DNA of 64,000 nt, from positions 28,119 to 92,118 of the forward strand of contig JASHNT010000090.1 of assembly GCA_030041495.1 (NCBI GenBank), written 5' to 3'. Each line of letters begins with the position of its first letter. Position 1 is the first letter of the stretch. Origin of the DNA: Bryobacteraceae bacterium (GTDB taxonomy: Bacteria > Acidobacteriota > Terriglobia > Bryobacterales > Bryobacteraceae). A program made the translations under genes and the position numbers. The notes beneath the pieces were generated by a model. That model worked only from the letters and a program-made list of their open reading frames with translations. It was not told the origin of the DNA and did no database searches. Below are positions 26,041-35,615 of this stretch, one piece after another.

Positions 26041-26600
26041 TTGTCCTGGTTGGTTCCCCATACCCGCGCCAGCCATTCCACTAATTGTTCCAGCTCTTGA
26101 TCCGATAACACCGCACCTCTTTCGCGCATATCCACCAGCGTCACGCGCCAGCCATCCGCCGAGTTGCGGACATTACCCACCCGATCCAAGCCGTGGCATG
26201 CAGTGCAGGCGCGATTCATCAGGCGTTGGGCTTCGGGGTCGGAGAAGAACGTGGTGATCTCCGGAGGAATGTAGGTTCGCGGAAACGGCTTGGTATCCGG
26301 TCCAAATTTCGATACCAGCCAGTCCAGCAGCAGAGCGCGATCAGCCTCCGTCAACCCGTCGCCATCCGGCTTGTGTTTGTCCGCGAGAAGCTTTTGCCAA
26401 CCGTCCCGGTCTAGCGAGTAGAAGGCGTAATCGTCGATGCCGTGGCAGGCGGTGCAGTTCTTGCGTATGATCTCCCACACCGGACCGTCCGGGCGCTGGA
26501 CTTTTGGACGCGCGGCACGGCCGCCCACCTGCGCGAAAAGCGGGGCGGCAGCTAGCGCCATAGCCGCCCACGCCCATGACCTGCGCGACTTACTCTGCAT
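26037..26600 (-). CDS. Exported dihaem cytochrome c
   Basis: Product of 187 residues with a signal ending MALAAAPLFAQ. Two haem c attachment motifs are present, CTACHGIDDYAFYS and CTACHGLDRVGN, each in its own small domain of about 75 residues, so this is a tandem cytochrome. Such proteins pass electrons in the periplasm. It starts at a TAATG junction with the DUF1552 gene and ends in an ATGA overlap with the RG-rich gene. Partners are inferred from this coupling: the haem-bearing DUF1592 protein at the head of the operon is the likely redox partner. Confidence 0.9.
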   Translation of the reverse strand: MQSKSRRSWAWAAMALAAAPLFAQVGGRAARPKVQRPDGPVWEIIRKNCTACHGIDDYAFYSLDRDGWQKLLADKHKPDGDGLTEADRALLLDWLVSKFGPDTKPFPRTYIPPEITTFFSDPEAQRLMNRACTACHGLDRVGNVRNSADGWRVTLVDMRERGAVLSDQELEQLVEWLARVWGTNQDK

Positions 26601-27976
26601 TACAGCGAAAGCGGCGTCGTGCTGGAACCGAAGTTTTGCTGCATCCCGGTCTCTTTACCGGCCACGTCGTATCTGGGTACCTCAGTGATGTCGTACTTGT
26701 GCAGCAGGGCCAGCAGCATGTTGGAGGTGCGCTCCGTGTTATCCGGGAACACGATGTGGCGGTTCCCCTTGAAATTGCCGTCCAGGCCACCCAGCAGGAT
26801 CACCGGCACCTTCACATGCGCGTGGCGATGCGAGTTCCCCATGTTGCTTCCCTTGTAGATCAGGATGTGATCCAGAAGCGTGCCGTCGCCGTCCGGCGTC
26901 TTGCTCAGCTTGTCGGCGAAGTACGCCAGGTTCTGCACATGATAGCGATTCATCTTGGCGTAGTTGGCCACGTTCTCCGGTTTATCGCCGTGGTGCGAGG
27001 AACCGTGCCAGCCCCCGTTGAAGCCGGATTCCGGGAAACTCGCACCCGAGAGATCCTTGCCAAGCATGTACGTCGCGGAGCGGGTCAGATCGCCCTGAAA
27101 CGCTAGCGCCAGCAGATCGTACATCAAGAGGTAGTGAACGTGTTTGTTCTCCGGAAGCCCAAAGGGAATCTCTTCGGATGGCTCCTGGATCGATCTCTCC
27201 ATCGCGATCTTGATCCGGCGCTCGATCTCGCGCACGTTTTCAAGGTAGGTGTCGAGCCGGGCCTTGTCGCCCGCGCCCAGCGGCTGCTTGAATACGTTGA
27301 TCTCCTGCGCCACCGAATCCAGGATGCTGGCGTTCTCCTTGCGCCCCAGCTTGCGCTCCTCCGGACTGGTGCCGTCGCCGAACAGGCGCTCGAAGGCGAC
27401 TCGCGGATTCACCTCGGTCGGAAGAGGCTGAATCGGCGAGGTCCAGGAGATCGAATTGGTGTAGGCGCAGCTATAGCCCCAATTGCAGTTGCCGAAGTTG
27501 CCGTCCTGCTCGACGCCGAGCTGAATCGATTCGAGAATGGTGTCGCGGCCGTACTTCCGGGCGATGAGTTGATCGAGTGTAATGCCCAGATACGGGCTGA
27601 CGCTGTTGCGCCGGGGCCGCGCGCCGGAAAGCAGAACCGCGCCGCGCGCGTGATCGCCGCCCGGCTCTTCGGTGGTTGCCATCGCTTCCGGCATGTCCAT
27701 TCCGCTGATCAAGGTCACGCGCTTGCGGAAGGGCTCCAGCGGTTTGGTGATGAAGGAGAAGTCGAAGTTGGGGCCCTCCTGCAAAGGACTCCAGTATCCG
27801 GGCGCAGCGCCGTGCGGGTGCCAGACTCCCAGGAACCGCCGGACCGGAACCGCCGCGGTCTGGTTCTGCGGAGTCTGCGCCGGAATCATGGAATCGAGCA
27901 GCGGCAAGCCGATGGTGACGCCGGCTCCGCGCAGGAATGTACGCCTCGGGATGAATTTCTTGGTGATAAAGCTCAT
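26600..27976 (-). CDS. Tat-exported DUF1552 protein
   Basis: Product of 458 residues starting with a twin-arginine signal (MSFITKKFIPRRTFLRGAGV). The rest matches the DUF1552 family of Planctomycetes, Acidobacteria and relatives: LGVWHPHGAAPGYWSP, LISGMDMPEA, GGDHARGAVLLSGARP and YKGSNMGNSHRHAHVKVPVI. DUF1552 proteins look related to the alkaline-phosphatase-like/DUF1501 superfamily and are almost always encoded next to DUF1592 proteins; their reaction is not established. Here it overlaps the upstream DUF1592 stop by four bases. Confidence 0.92.
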   Translation of the reverse strand: MSFITKKFIPRRTFLRGAGVTIGLPLLDSMIPAQTPQNQTAAVPVRRFLGVWHPHGAAPGYWSPLQEGPNFDFSFITKPLEPFRKRVTLISGMDMPEAMATTEEPGGDHARGAVLLSGARPRRNSVSPYLGITLDQLIARKYGRDTILESIQLGVEQDGNFGNCNWGYSCAYTNSISWTSPIQPLPTEVNPRVAFERLFGDGTSPEERKLGRKENASILDSVAQEINVFKQPLGAGDKARLDTYLENVREIERRIKIAMERSIQEPSEEIPFGLPENKHVHYLLMYDLLALAFQGDLTRSATYMLGKDLSGASFPESGFNGGWHGSSHHGDKPENVANYAKMNRYHVQNLAYFADKLSKTPDGDGTLLDHILIYKGSNMGNSHRHAHVKVPVILLGGLDGNFKGNRHIVFPDNTERTSNMLLALLHKYDITEVPRYDVAGKETGMQQNFGSSTTPLSL

Positions 27977-30408
27977 TTACCTTCCTCAACTTCCTTGGTC
28001 CTCATCTGAACCTCAGAGGTCCTCATTTGAAAAGGTGCGCTCTTGACGATGCCCATCAAGATCGAATCAAACCGGTCGTTGTCCTTGTCCGCGTCCCGCA
28101 CGATCGACCGGATCACCGGCATGTCCTGATACTCGACCCCGCGTCCGAGAGCGAACGTCATCAGTTTTTCGGTGATCATGCGGACGAATTGCGGCGAGTA
28201 TTTGAGCAGAGCCTGGCGCAGCTCGATTGGCCCGTTCACCTTGGTCCCGTCCCACAGCGTCGCCGAGGCGTCAATCGGAACTCCGCCATTGCCGCCCTGC
28301 TTCAACCGGTATTTGCCGTCTGCGTCGAAATTCTCCAGCGCGAACCCGATTGGGTCCATCAGCTTGTGGCAGCTCGCGCACGGTTCCATGGAGCGGTGCA
28401 GGGTCATCTGCTCGCGCAGGGTAAGCACCTTACCGTCGCCCTTGGTGTCTTCAAGCGGGGGAACGTTGGGCGGAGGCTCCGGCGGCGGCGTGCCCAGAAT
28501 ATTTTCCAAGACCCATACGCCGCGCTTCACCGGCGAGGTGCGGAAGTTCTGCACCCAGGTGAGGGAAAGGAAACTCCCTTGCCCCAGCAAGCCGCGCCGG
28601 TACGCCAGATCCGGCCCTAACGTGACGCGGCGGAACTCCGAGCCATAGATTCCGGGAATGCCGTAATGCTTGGCTAGGCGTTCGTTCAAGAACGTGTAAT
28701 CCGCGGTCAGCAGGTCTACCACGTTGCGATTCTCTCTGATGATGCTCTGGAACAGCAGCTCGGTCTCGCGGCGGTAGCTCTTGCGAAGCTCGTCATCCCA
28801 GTCCGGATAAAAGACGCCGTCCGGTGACGTCGCGGGAAGGTTTCGAAGGTAGAGAAGTTGATCGCCGAAATTTTCCACCAGCGCGTCGGCTTTGGGATCG
28901 GCCAGCATGCGGTGTACCTGCTGCTCCAGCACAGCCGGCTGATGCAGCTTGTTCTGGCTGGCGATTTCAATCAGCTCGTCGTCGGGGATACTGCTCCATA
29001 TAAGGAAGGACAGCCGCGAGGCCAATTCCAGATCGGTGATGCGATGCGGAACGCCGGGCGCGGCGTTTTCCGGCTCTCGCTCGGCGCGAATCAGGAACTG
29101 CGGGCTGGTCAGGATGCGGCGCAGACCCAACTCGACCCCGTCTTCAAACGTACCACCTTCCTTACGGCCTTCCTGATAGAAGGTCTGCACCCACTCCCAA
29201 TCCTGAGCGGTGGCCGGACGGCGGTACGCCCGGCGCATCAACGTGGTCAGGATCTCCTTGGCGCACGGCGCTTCCTGGCTTTCCGTCACGGGACGGCAGG
29301 TGAAAACCTTGCGGATGGAAGCCGAATCGAGCGGACGCGCCGGCGTGAACGGGCCCTGGATGCGCAGAATCCCGATCGCCGGATAATACTCGATCTGCGG
29401 AATGCCGTTGTCCTCGAGCGACTTCCGTTCATACTGCCGGATCATGTCCAGCGAAGGGCGGTAATTGTCCGCCACGAACGTCACGCCCACCATGTGCGAA
29501 CCAGCCTTGATGGGCAGCGCCACGTCGATCGAACCGTCGTTATCCGAAGAGTTGTTCGCGCTGAGGCCAACACCGGCGTACTCGCGCTTGGCCACCACTT
29601 CGTTGTCGATGAGGAACTCCAGCTTCTCTTTCGGAATGAATTTGCCGATGCCCAGGTTCTGGACGGAAAACTTGTATTCTCCGTCGGAGGGGAAGCTGTG
29701 GCGCACAGCCATTCCGCCGCGCGTGCCGAAAGGCAAGCCCTCGATGTGCTGGTTCTGGGATGCGTCCGCAGGCGAGATGTAGACCGCCGCGGTCGGGCTC
29801 TTCCAGAAACCGACGGCCGTGCGCGCAATGCGGGTCGCCGCGGTCGTGTAGGCTTCGAGCAACGTCGGCGATAGCGTCAGCGACCCGGCTACGTTATCGA
29901 AGCCTCGGGCTGAATCGTCGGCGGGCAGCAGCGTGGTCACGTCCAGTTTGAGATCCAGGAGGTCGCGAATCGCGTTGGCGTACTCCGTGCGATTCAAACG
30001 GTGCAGCACAACCGAGCCCGGATCCGGGTGCGCCGCGGCTTTCGAGTCAATCTGGCTCTCCAGCCAATCCCGGAGCTGATTGTATTGCGCCAGCGGAGGA
30101 CGCGGGTTGCCGGGCGGAGGCATCATGCCTGCGCGCAGCTTGCGGATCACCATCTCCCAGATTTCCGGATGATCGCCGACCGTATTAATGTCCGCCGCTT
30201 CGAGCGATAAGTTGGCGGTCTTGATCTGGTTGTCGTGGCAGACGATGCAATACTCTTCGAGCACGGCGCGCTCGGCCGCCGGCGTGGGAGCGGCCAGCCG
30301 CGCCCGGGCAGGAGCCTGCGCCAGAAGTGGCAGACCTAGCGGCGCAGTCACTGTAATCAGGGCGGCTGCCAGAAATCGATTCCGAGGGCTCGGCGTGGAT
30401 CCGTTCAT
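27973..30408 (-). CDS. DUF1587/1595/1592/1588/1585 haem-binding surface protein
   Basis: The ATG at 30408 gives 811 residues with a signal (RFLAAALITVTAPLGLPLLA); the track extension to 30573 runs into the tetR control region. Domain order is clear: a haem site CIVCH (from residue 54), DUF1587 (VLHRLNRTEYANAIRDLLDL), a carbohydrate-binding-like DUF1595 middle part, DUF1592 (LASRLSFLIWSSIPDDELIE), DUF1588 (RRGLLGQGSFLSLTWVQNFR) with a second haem site CASCH, and DUF1585 at the end (LMTFALGRGVEYQDMPVIRS). These proteins are widespread in polymer-degrading planctomycetes and acidobacteria, and their reaction is unknown. It is the first gene of the coupled five-gene unit. Confidence 0.92.
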   Translation of the reverse strand: MNGSTPSPRNRFLAAALITVTAPLGLPLLAQAPARARLAAPTPAAERAVLEEYCIVCHDNQIKTANLSLEAADINTVGDHPEIWEMVIRKLRAGMMPPPGNPRPPLAQYNQLRDWLESQIDSKAAAHPDPGSVVLHRLNRTEYANAIRDLLDLKLDVTTLLPADDSARGFDNVAGSLTLSPTLLEAYTTAATRIARTAVGFWKSPTAAVYISPADASQNQHIEGLPFGTRGGMAVRHSFPSDGEYKFSVQNLGIGKFIPKEKLEFLIDNEVVAKREYAGVGLSANNSSDNDGSIDVALPIKAGSHMVGVTFVADNYRPSLDMIRQYERKSLEDNGIPQIEYYPAIGILRIQGPFTPARPLDSASIRKVFTCRPVTESQEAPCAKEILTTLMRRAYRRPATAQDWEWVQTFYQEGRKEGGTFEDGVELGLRRILTSPQFLIRAEREPENAAPGVPHRITDLELASRLSFLIWSSIPDDELIEIASQNKLHQPAVLEQQVHRMLADPKADALVENFGDQLLYLRNLPATSPDGVFYPDWDDELRKSYRRETELLFQSIIRENRNVVDLLTADYTFLNERLAKHYGIPGIYGSEFRRVTLGPDLAYRRGLLGQGSFLSLTWVQNFRTSPVKRGVWVLENILGTPPPEPPPNVPPLEDTKGDGKVLTLREQMTLHRSMEPCASCHKLMDPIGFALENFDADGKYRLKQGGNGGVPIDASATLWDGTKVNGPIELRQALLKYSPQFVRMITEKLMTFALGRGVEYQDMPVIRSIVRDADKDNDRFDSILMGIVKSAPFQMRTSEVQMRTKEVEEGK

Positions 30409-30550
30409 GCTCGCAAACGGGTGTGCCCGCAGCACTTTCCCGTCCTTGCCTGCAAATTCTGTCACAGCGAAACATCGAGCGCAATGACCATATTGAGGGA
30501 GGCCGGACCAGGCCCGCCGACCTAGGCCCTTGCCCCGCCACACTTTAAGA

Positions 30551-30590
30551 GCGAGCCTCGGCTCATGTATCATAGAAATATGAGTCTCGC
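30551..30590 (+). promoter_or_regulatory. Probable tetR promoter with overlapping operator
   Basis: An imperfect palindrome centred at 30573 (CTCAT at 30562-30566 opposite ATGAG at 30580-30584, with outer GCGAG/CTCGC) covers a TATCAT -10-like box (30568-30573) and the ATG at 30580. This is the size and position of a TetR-family autoregulatory operator. The -10 is so close to the ATG that the mRNA may be leaderless. Confidence 0.5.
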
Positions 30591-31218
30591 CTCACATTCT
30601 TCGTCGCGGCGGAAGATCCCGCGCCAGCAGCGCGGAGAACGGCGCGTGGAGGAACTATTGGATGCGGCAGAGGCGGTGATCGCGGACATGGGATATGAGG
30701 CCGCCACCATGAGCTCCATTGCCCAGCGCGCAGGCGCAGCGATCGGCTCGCTCTACCAATTCTTCCCTAACAAGGCCTGTATTACGCAGATGTTGCGGGC
30801 CGAGTATGCCAGGCGCTTCGATCAAACCTATGCGCCGCTCGAATCTCAGGCCAACTCCCTGAATCCGGAAGCCCTGGCCGGCCATCTTATCGACTTGACC
30901 GTCCATTTCGTGGAAACCCATCCTGCCCTTCCCGCCTTGCTCGACGCTCCCGGAACCACCAGAGCGCCGGCCGCCATGCGCCGCGTGTTGCGGGAGCGCT
31001 TCGCCAGCATCCTGCGCGCGCAGAATCCGCGCATCTCCCGGCACAAGGCTCTGCTGCTCGGCACCGTGACGCTTCAGATTCTCAAGACTTTAAACCAGCT
31101 CTATACCGAACTACCCGGAGCCGAACGGCAGCGCGTGGCGGAGGAGTTCAAAATGGTTCTGCTCTCGTACTTCTGCGCGCGGCTTAAGCCTCGCGTGAAG
31201 GGGGGCGTCCGCAAGTGA
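30580..31218 (+). CDS. TetR/AcrR-family repressor of the downstream efflux operon
   Basis: Product of 212 residues from the ATG at 30580 (track start 30565 adds five codons). The N-terminal TetR HTH is typical: RRVEELLDAAEAVIADMGYE, ATMSSIAQRAGAAIGSLYQF, FPNKACITQML. The C-terminal helical half would bind an effector. Its stop overlaps the GTG of the efflux adaptor by four bases, so regulator and pump are one transcription unit, and the palindrome at its own start suggests autorepression relieved by a pump substrate. The divergent DUF1592 operon begins about 170 bases away and might share this control. Confidence 0.93.
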   Translation: MSLASHSSSRRKIPRQQRGERRVEELLDAAEAVIADMGYEAATMSSIAQRAGAAIGSLYQFFPNKACITQMLRAEYARRFDQTYAPLESQANSLNPEALAGHLIDLTVHFVETHPALPALLDAPGTTRAPAAMRRVLRERFASILRAQNPRISRHKALLLGTVTLQILKTLNQLYTELPGAERQRVAEEFKMVLLSYFCARLKPRVKGGVRK

Positions 31219-32450
31219 TCCGGTATTTCCTCCTAATCCCCGGCGCCTTGGGCGCCGTACTGATGCTAGGCGGTTGCGGGAAGTCTACGCCGACGGCAAG
31301 CGCGCAGAGTTCGCCGCCTCCGCCGGAGGTCGGCGTGAGTACCGTGATCCAGAAGGACGTGCCGATCTACGGCGACTGGGTTGCAACCTTGGACGGCTAT
31401 GTGAACGCCAATATCCAACCCCAGGTGACCGGCTACCTAGTGCGGCAGGAGTACAAAGAAGGATCGCTGGTCCATAAAGACGACGTTCTGTTCGATATCG
31501 ATCCGCGCCCGTTCCAGGCCGCTCTCGACCAGGCCAAGGGGCAACTGGCGCAGGCGCAAGGTCAGCTTTCGCAGGCTGAGGGACAACTGGCGCAAGCGCA
31601 GGCGCAGTTGGTTCTGGCGGAAATCAACGTAAAACGTGATACGCCGCTGGCGCAGGCGCACGCCATCGCGCAAAGCCAGCTCGACAACGACACGCAGGTC
31701 CAGGCCCAGAATGAAGCGCTGATCAAGACCGACCAAGGCGCGATCCAGGCGGATAAGGCCTCGATTCAAGCCGCGCAAGCCGCGGTCGAACAGGCGCAAT
31801 TGAACCTCGGCTTTACCAAGGTCCGCTCCCTGATTGACGGCATTGCCGGCATTGCGAGCATCCAGATCGGAAATCTGGTTGGTCCCACGACTGTGCTGAC
31901 TACGGTTTCCTCGGTCGATCCTATCAAGGCGAGTTTCTCCATCAGTGAGCAGGAATACCTGGATCTCGCGGCTAAGATCCACGCCGGCGCTCCCGCGGAC
32001 CTGCTGAACCAGGCCAACAGCATTCCTCTGGAAATGACCTTATCGAATGGAAACGTCTATAAGCATCCCGGACACATCATCTTCGCGGACCGCCAGGTGG
32101 ATCCGCAAACTGGAACCATCCGTATTATGGGCGCCTTCGCGAATCCTGGAAATCTGCTGCGGCCCGGCCAGTTCGGCCGCATTCGCGCGCTCACCGGCAT
32201 TCGCAAGGGCGCTCTACTAGTGCCGCAGCGCGCCGTCAGTGAGTTGCAAGGGCGCAGAGAAGTGGCCGTGGTCGGCCCGGATAATAAAGTTACGATCCGC
32301 GAAGTCCAGACCGGAGAACGTTCCGGTGAGTTGTGGATCATCGCCAGCGGCCTCAAAGCCGGCGACCGGGTGGTCTCCGAAGGAACCTCCAAAGTGGCTG
32401 AGGGCGCGATGGTAAATCCCAAGCCGGATTCGGGAACGGAAAACCAATAG
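31215..32450 (+). CDS. RND efflux periplasmic adaptor lipoprotein (AcrA-like)
   Basis: Product of 411 residues starting at a GTG inside the tetR stop. The signal ends in a lipobox (MLGGCGKS). The lipoyl half-motif LDGYVNANIQPQVTGYLVRQ is followed by a long Gln/Ala-rich hairpin (QAKGQLAQAQGQLSQAEGQL ... AAQAAVEQAQLN), the second half (VRSLIDGIAGIASIQIGNLV) and the beta-barrel/proximal domains. This is the AcrA/MexA type. The permease starts 7 bases after its stop and the channel follows, giving a full tripartite pump. Confidence 0.93.
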   Translation: MIRYFLLIPGALGAVLMLGGCGKSTPTASAQSSPPPPEVGVSTVIQKDVPIYGDWVATLDGYVNANIQPQVTGYLVRQEYKEGSLVHKDDVLFDIDPRPFQAALDQAKGQLAQAQGQLSQAEGQLAQAQAQLVLAEINVKRDTPLAQAHAIAQSQLDNDTQVQAQNEALIKTDQGAIQADKASIQAAQAAVEQAQLNLGFTKVRSLIDGIAGIASIQIGNLVGPTTVLTTVSSVDPIKASFSISEQEYLDLAAKIHAGAPADLLNQANSIPLEMTLSNGNVYKHPGHIIFADRQVDPQTGTIRIMGAFANPGNLLRPGQFGRIRALTGIRKGALLVPQRAVSELQGRREVAVVGPDNKVTIREVQTGERSGELWIIASGLKAGDRVVSEGTSKVAEGAMVNPKPDSGTENQ

Positions 32451-32456
32451 ACTGCC

Positions 32457-35400
32457 GTGTCGAGATTCTTCATCAGACGCCCGATTGTCGCGATGGTGAT
32501 CGCCATCCTGATGGTGGTGGTCGGATTGGTCTCCGCACTCGCCTTACCGGTGGCGCAGTTTCCAAACATCGTTCCGCCCGAAATTCAGGTGAACGCGACC
32601 TACCCCGGCGCGGACGCGCAAACTCTGGAACAGTCCGTGGCCACGCCGCTCGAAGAACAGATCAGCGGCGTCGACAACATGAACTACATGTATTCGGTCA
32701 ACTCCGGCAGCGGATCGACGCAGATCACCGTCGATTTCGACGTCGCCACCGACCCGAATATCGATCAGGTGCTGACCCAGCTCCGCACCTCCCAGGCGCA
32801 GCCGCAGTTGCCCGCCCAGGTCAACACGGCCGGCTTGATCGTCCAGAAATCGCTTTCCGCGCCGATGATGCTGATCTCGTTGAACTCTCCCAACGGCTCC
32901 TACGACAGCACCTTTCTGGCCAACTACGCCTACATCAACCTGGTCGACGAACTGACGCGTGTCCCCGGAATCGCCAAGATTCAGGTGTTCGGTGCGGGGC
33001 AGTACGCCATGCGCTGCTGGGTGAAGCCGGATCAACTTGCCAAGCTGCACGTCACCGTGCCTCAAATCATCCAGGCGCTGCAGACGCAGAACAACGTGAA
33101 TCCTGCGGGTCAGATCGGAGGCGAGCCGGTTCCTCCGGGTCAGCAGTTCACCTACACTGTGCGTGCGCAAGGCCGTCTCACCACCCCTGAGGAGTTCGGC
33201 GATATCATTCTGCGCGCCAATCCCGATGGATCGATTCTGCGGCTCAAGGACGTGGCTCGCCTGGAACTCGGCGCGCAGACCTACAATCTGGCGGGCCGTT
33301 ATAACGGCAAGCCATCGGCGATTCTGGCCTGCTACCAACTCCCCGGATCGAATGCAGTGGACGCGGCCAAGCGCCTGCGCGCCCGCATCCAGGAGCTGAG
33401 CCAGCGCTTCCCGCCGGATCTGGGTTACACCGTCAGCCTGGACACCACCGCCGCCGTGACCGCCGGGATGCGGGACATCATCTACACGCTGTTGGAAGCT
33501 CTGGCGCTGGTGGTGATTGTCGTTTACATTTTCCTTCAAGGCTGGCGCGCTACTCTGATTCCACTGCTGGCTGTGCCGGTTTCCCTCATCGGAACGTTCA
33601 TCGTTTTTCCGATGCTCGGTTTTTCGATCAACACCCTTTCGCTATTCGGATTGGTTCTGGCAATCGGCCTGGTGGTGGACGACGCCATTGTGGTGGTCGA
33701 GGCAGTGCAGCGCCACATCGAAGAGGGCCTCTCGCCGCGAGAGGCAGCTCTCCAAGCAATGGACGAGGTTTCCGGACCGGTGATCGCCATCGCCCTGATC
33801 CTGAGCGCGGTGTTCATTCCCACGGTCTTCATTCCCGGAATCACCGGCCGGCTGTATCAGCAGTTCGCGGTGACCATCGCGATCTCGGTTATCTTTTCTG
33901 CGTTTAACGCGCTCTCGCTGAGTCCAGCGCTTTCGGCTTTGCTGCTGAAGCCAGCTCGCGCCGGCTCGCGCGGGCCTCTCGGCTTCTTTTTCCGCTGGTT
34001 CAACCGCGCCTTCAGACGCGGAACCCAGGCCTACGTCGGCTTGTGCGGAATGTTGATTCGCAAAGCGGCTCTCAGCTTCGTCGCGTTAGCCGCGGTCACC
34101 GCCGGAGCGCTATTCATCGGCGGAAAACTGCCCTCCTCGTTCCTGCCGGAAGAGGATTACGGCTACGTTTACGTGAGTCTTCAATTGCCCAACGCCTCTT
34201 CCATGGAGCGCACCACGGAGGTGGCCAAGCAGGTCGAAAGAGTAATTTTGAACACGCCGGGCGTTCAGGGCTGCACCTCAGTGATCGGCTTCAGCCTGCT
34301 CAGCCGCGTGCAGGATACTTACAACGCGTTCTTCTTCGTCACCGAAAAGCCCTGGGATGAGCGGAAGAAGCCGGAGGAACAATACACCGAGATCCGCAAT
34401 CACATCACGCGCGAGTTGAGCAAGATTCGCGACGGAATCGCGTTCTCCTTTGCGCCGCCCGCGATTCCCGGCGTGGGCACCAGCGGCGGCGTTACGTTCA
34501 TGCTCGAAGACCGCTCCGGAGGCGATCTCCAATTCCTGGGCCAAAACGTCGATAAATTCGTCGCCGCCGCGCGCAAGCGTCCGGAGCTCACCGGCGTCAC
34601 CTCCACCTTCCTGCCCGGAGTGCCACAGCAGTTTGTGGATGTGGACCGCCCCAAAGTCGAGCGTCAAGGCGTGGACATCGGCCAGGTGTATCAAACGTTG
34701 CAGGCCTTCATGGGCGGATACCTGGTGAACTACTTCAACCGCTTCGGCCGTCAATGGCAGGTTTACGTCGAGGCCGAAGGCGATTACCGCACCCGCGCGG
34801 AAAATATCGGCCAATTCTACGTCTCCAACGGCGGCGGAGCCATGGTTCCCTTGAGCGCCGTAACGGCCATCCGCAACATCAGCGGGCCGGAGTTCACCAT
34901 GCGCTACAACGAGTATCATGCTGCGCAGATTAACGCTTCCGCCGCGCCCGGCTACAGCTCCGGGCAAGCCACCAAGGCGCTGGAGGAGACCTTCGCCCAG
35001 ACCATGCCGCGCGAAATGGGCTTCGATTATAGCGGCATGTCGTTCCAGGAGCAGAAAGCGGCGCAAGGAGTTCCTCCCTCCGCCATTTTCGGTTTGTCCC
35101 TGTTGTTCGTGTTCCTGATTCTGGCTGCGCTGTACGAAAGCTGGTCGCTTCCATTCAGCGTCCTTTTGGGAACGCCCGTCGCAGTTTTCGGCGCTTACCT
35201 CACCTTGTGGCTGCGGGCGTTCGAAAACAACGTCTACGCGCAGATCGGGCTGGTGATGCTGATCGGGCTCGCGGCGAAGAATGCGATTCTGATCGTGGAG
35301 TTCGCCAAAGCCGAATACGAGAAGAAAGGCCGGAGTCTGGACGATGCCGCGCTAACCGGAGCCCGCATCCGTCTGCGGCCCATTCTGATGACCGCGTTCG

Positions 35401-35615
35401 CGTTCATCCTCGGCTGTGTTCCGCTGTGGATCGCCACCGGCTCTGGAGCGGTTTCGCGCCAGGTGCTGGGCACCGCGGTGATCGGAGGAATGCTGGCAGC
35501 GTCGTTAATCGCGATTTTCTTCGTTCCGGTAACCTTCGACGTGATTGAACGGCTGGCGCTGCGTTTTTCCAAGAAGGCGCATGCGGCTCAAGAAGAAGTG
35601 GAGCACGTCCGATGA
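32457..35615 (+). CDS. RND multidrug-type efflux permease (AcrB/HAE1-like)
   Basis: Product of 1052 residues, GTG start. It opens with [20 protein letters not shown], as in HAE1 pumps. The proton-relay aspartates are in [17 protein letters not shown] and the TM10 lysine in [39 protein letters not shown] is the porter-domain motif. It is closer to AcrB than the two MdtBC-like permeases at 5-11 kb. Being under a TetR regulator with its own adaptor and channel, it is probably an inducible exporter of amphipathic compounds. Its stop overlaps the outer-membrane gene by four bases. Confidence 0.95.
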   Translation: MSRFFIRRPIVAMVIAILMVVVGLVSALALPVAQFPNIVPPEIQVNATYPGADAQTLEQSVATPLEEQISGVDNMNYMYSVNSGSGSTQITVDFDVATDPNIDQVLTQLRTSQAQPQLPAQVNTAGLIVQKSLSAPMMLISLNSPNGSYDSTFLANYAYINLVDELTRVPGIAKIQVFGAGQYAMRCWVKPDQLAKLHVTVPQIIQALQTQNNVNPAGQIGGEPVPPGQQFTYTVRAQGRLTTPEEFGDIILRANPDGSILRLKDVARLELGAQTYNLAGRYNGKPSAILACYQLPGSNAVDAAKRLRARIQELSQRFPPDLGYTVSLDTTAAVTAGMRDIIYTLLEALALVVIVVYIFLQGWRATLIPLLAVPVSLIGTFIVFPMLGFSINTLSLFGLVLAIGLVVDDAIVVVEAVQRHIEEGLSPREAALQAMDEVSGPVIAIALILSAVFIPTVFIPGITGRLYQQFAVTIAISVIFSAFNALSLSPALSALLLKPARAGSRGPLGFFFRWFNRAFRRGTQAYVGLCGMLIRKAALSFVALAAVTAGALFIGGKLPSSFLPEEDYGYVYVSLQLPNASSMERTTEVAKQVERVILNTPGVQGCTSVIGFSLLSRVQDTYNAFFFVTEKPWDERKKPEEQYTEIRNHITRELSKIRDGIAFSFAPPAIPGVGTSGGVTFMLEDRSGGDLQFLGQNVDKFVAAARKRPELTGVTSTFLPGVPQQFVDVDRPKVERQGVDIGQVYQTLQAFMGGYLVNYFNRFGRQWQVYVEAEGDYRTRAENIGQFYVSNGGGAMVPLSAVTAIRNISGPEFTMRYNEYHAAQINASAAPGYSSGQATKALEETFAQTMPREMGFDYSGMSFQEQKAAQGVPPSAIFGLSLLFVFLILAALYESWSLPFSVLLGTPVAVFGAYLTLWLRAFENNVYAQIGLVMLIGLAAKNAILIVEFAKAEYEKKGRSLDDAALTGARIRLRPILMTAFAFILGCVPLWIATGSGAVSRQVLGTAVIGGMLAASLIAIFFVPVTFDVIERLALRFSKKAHAAQEEVEHVR

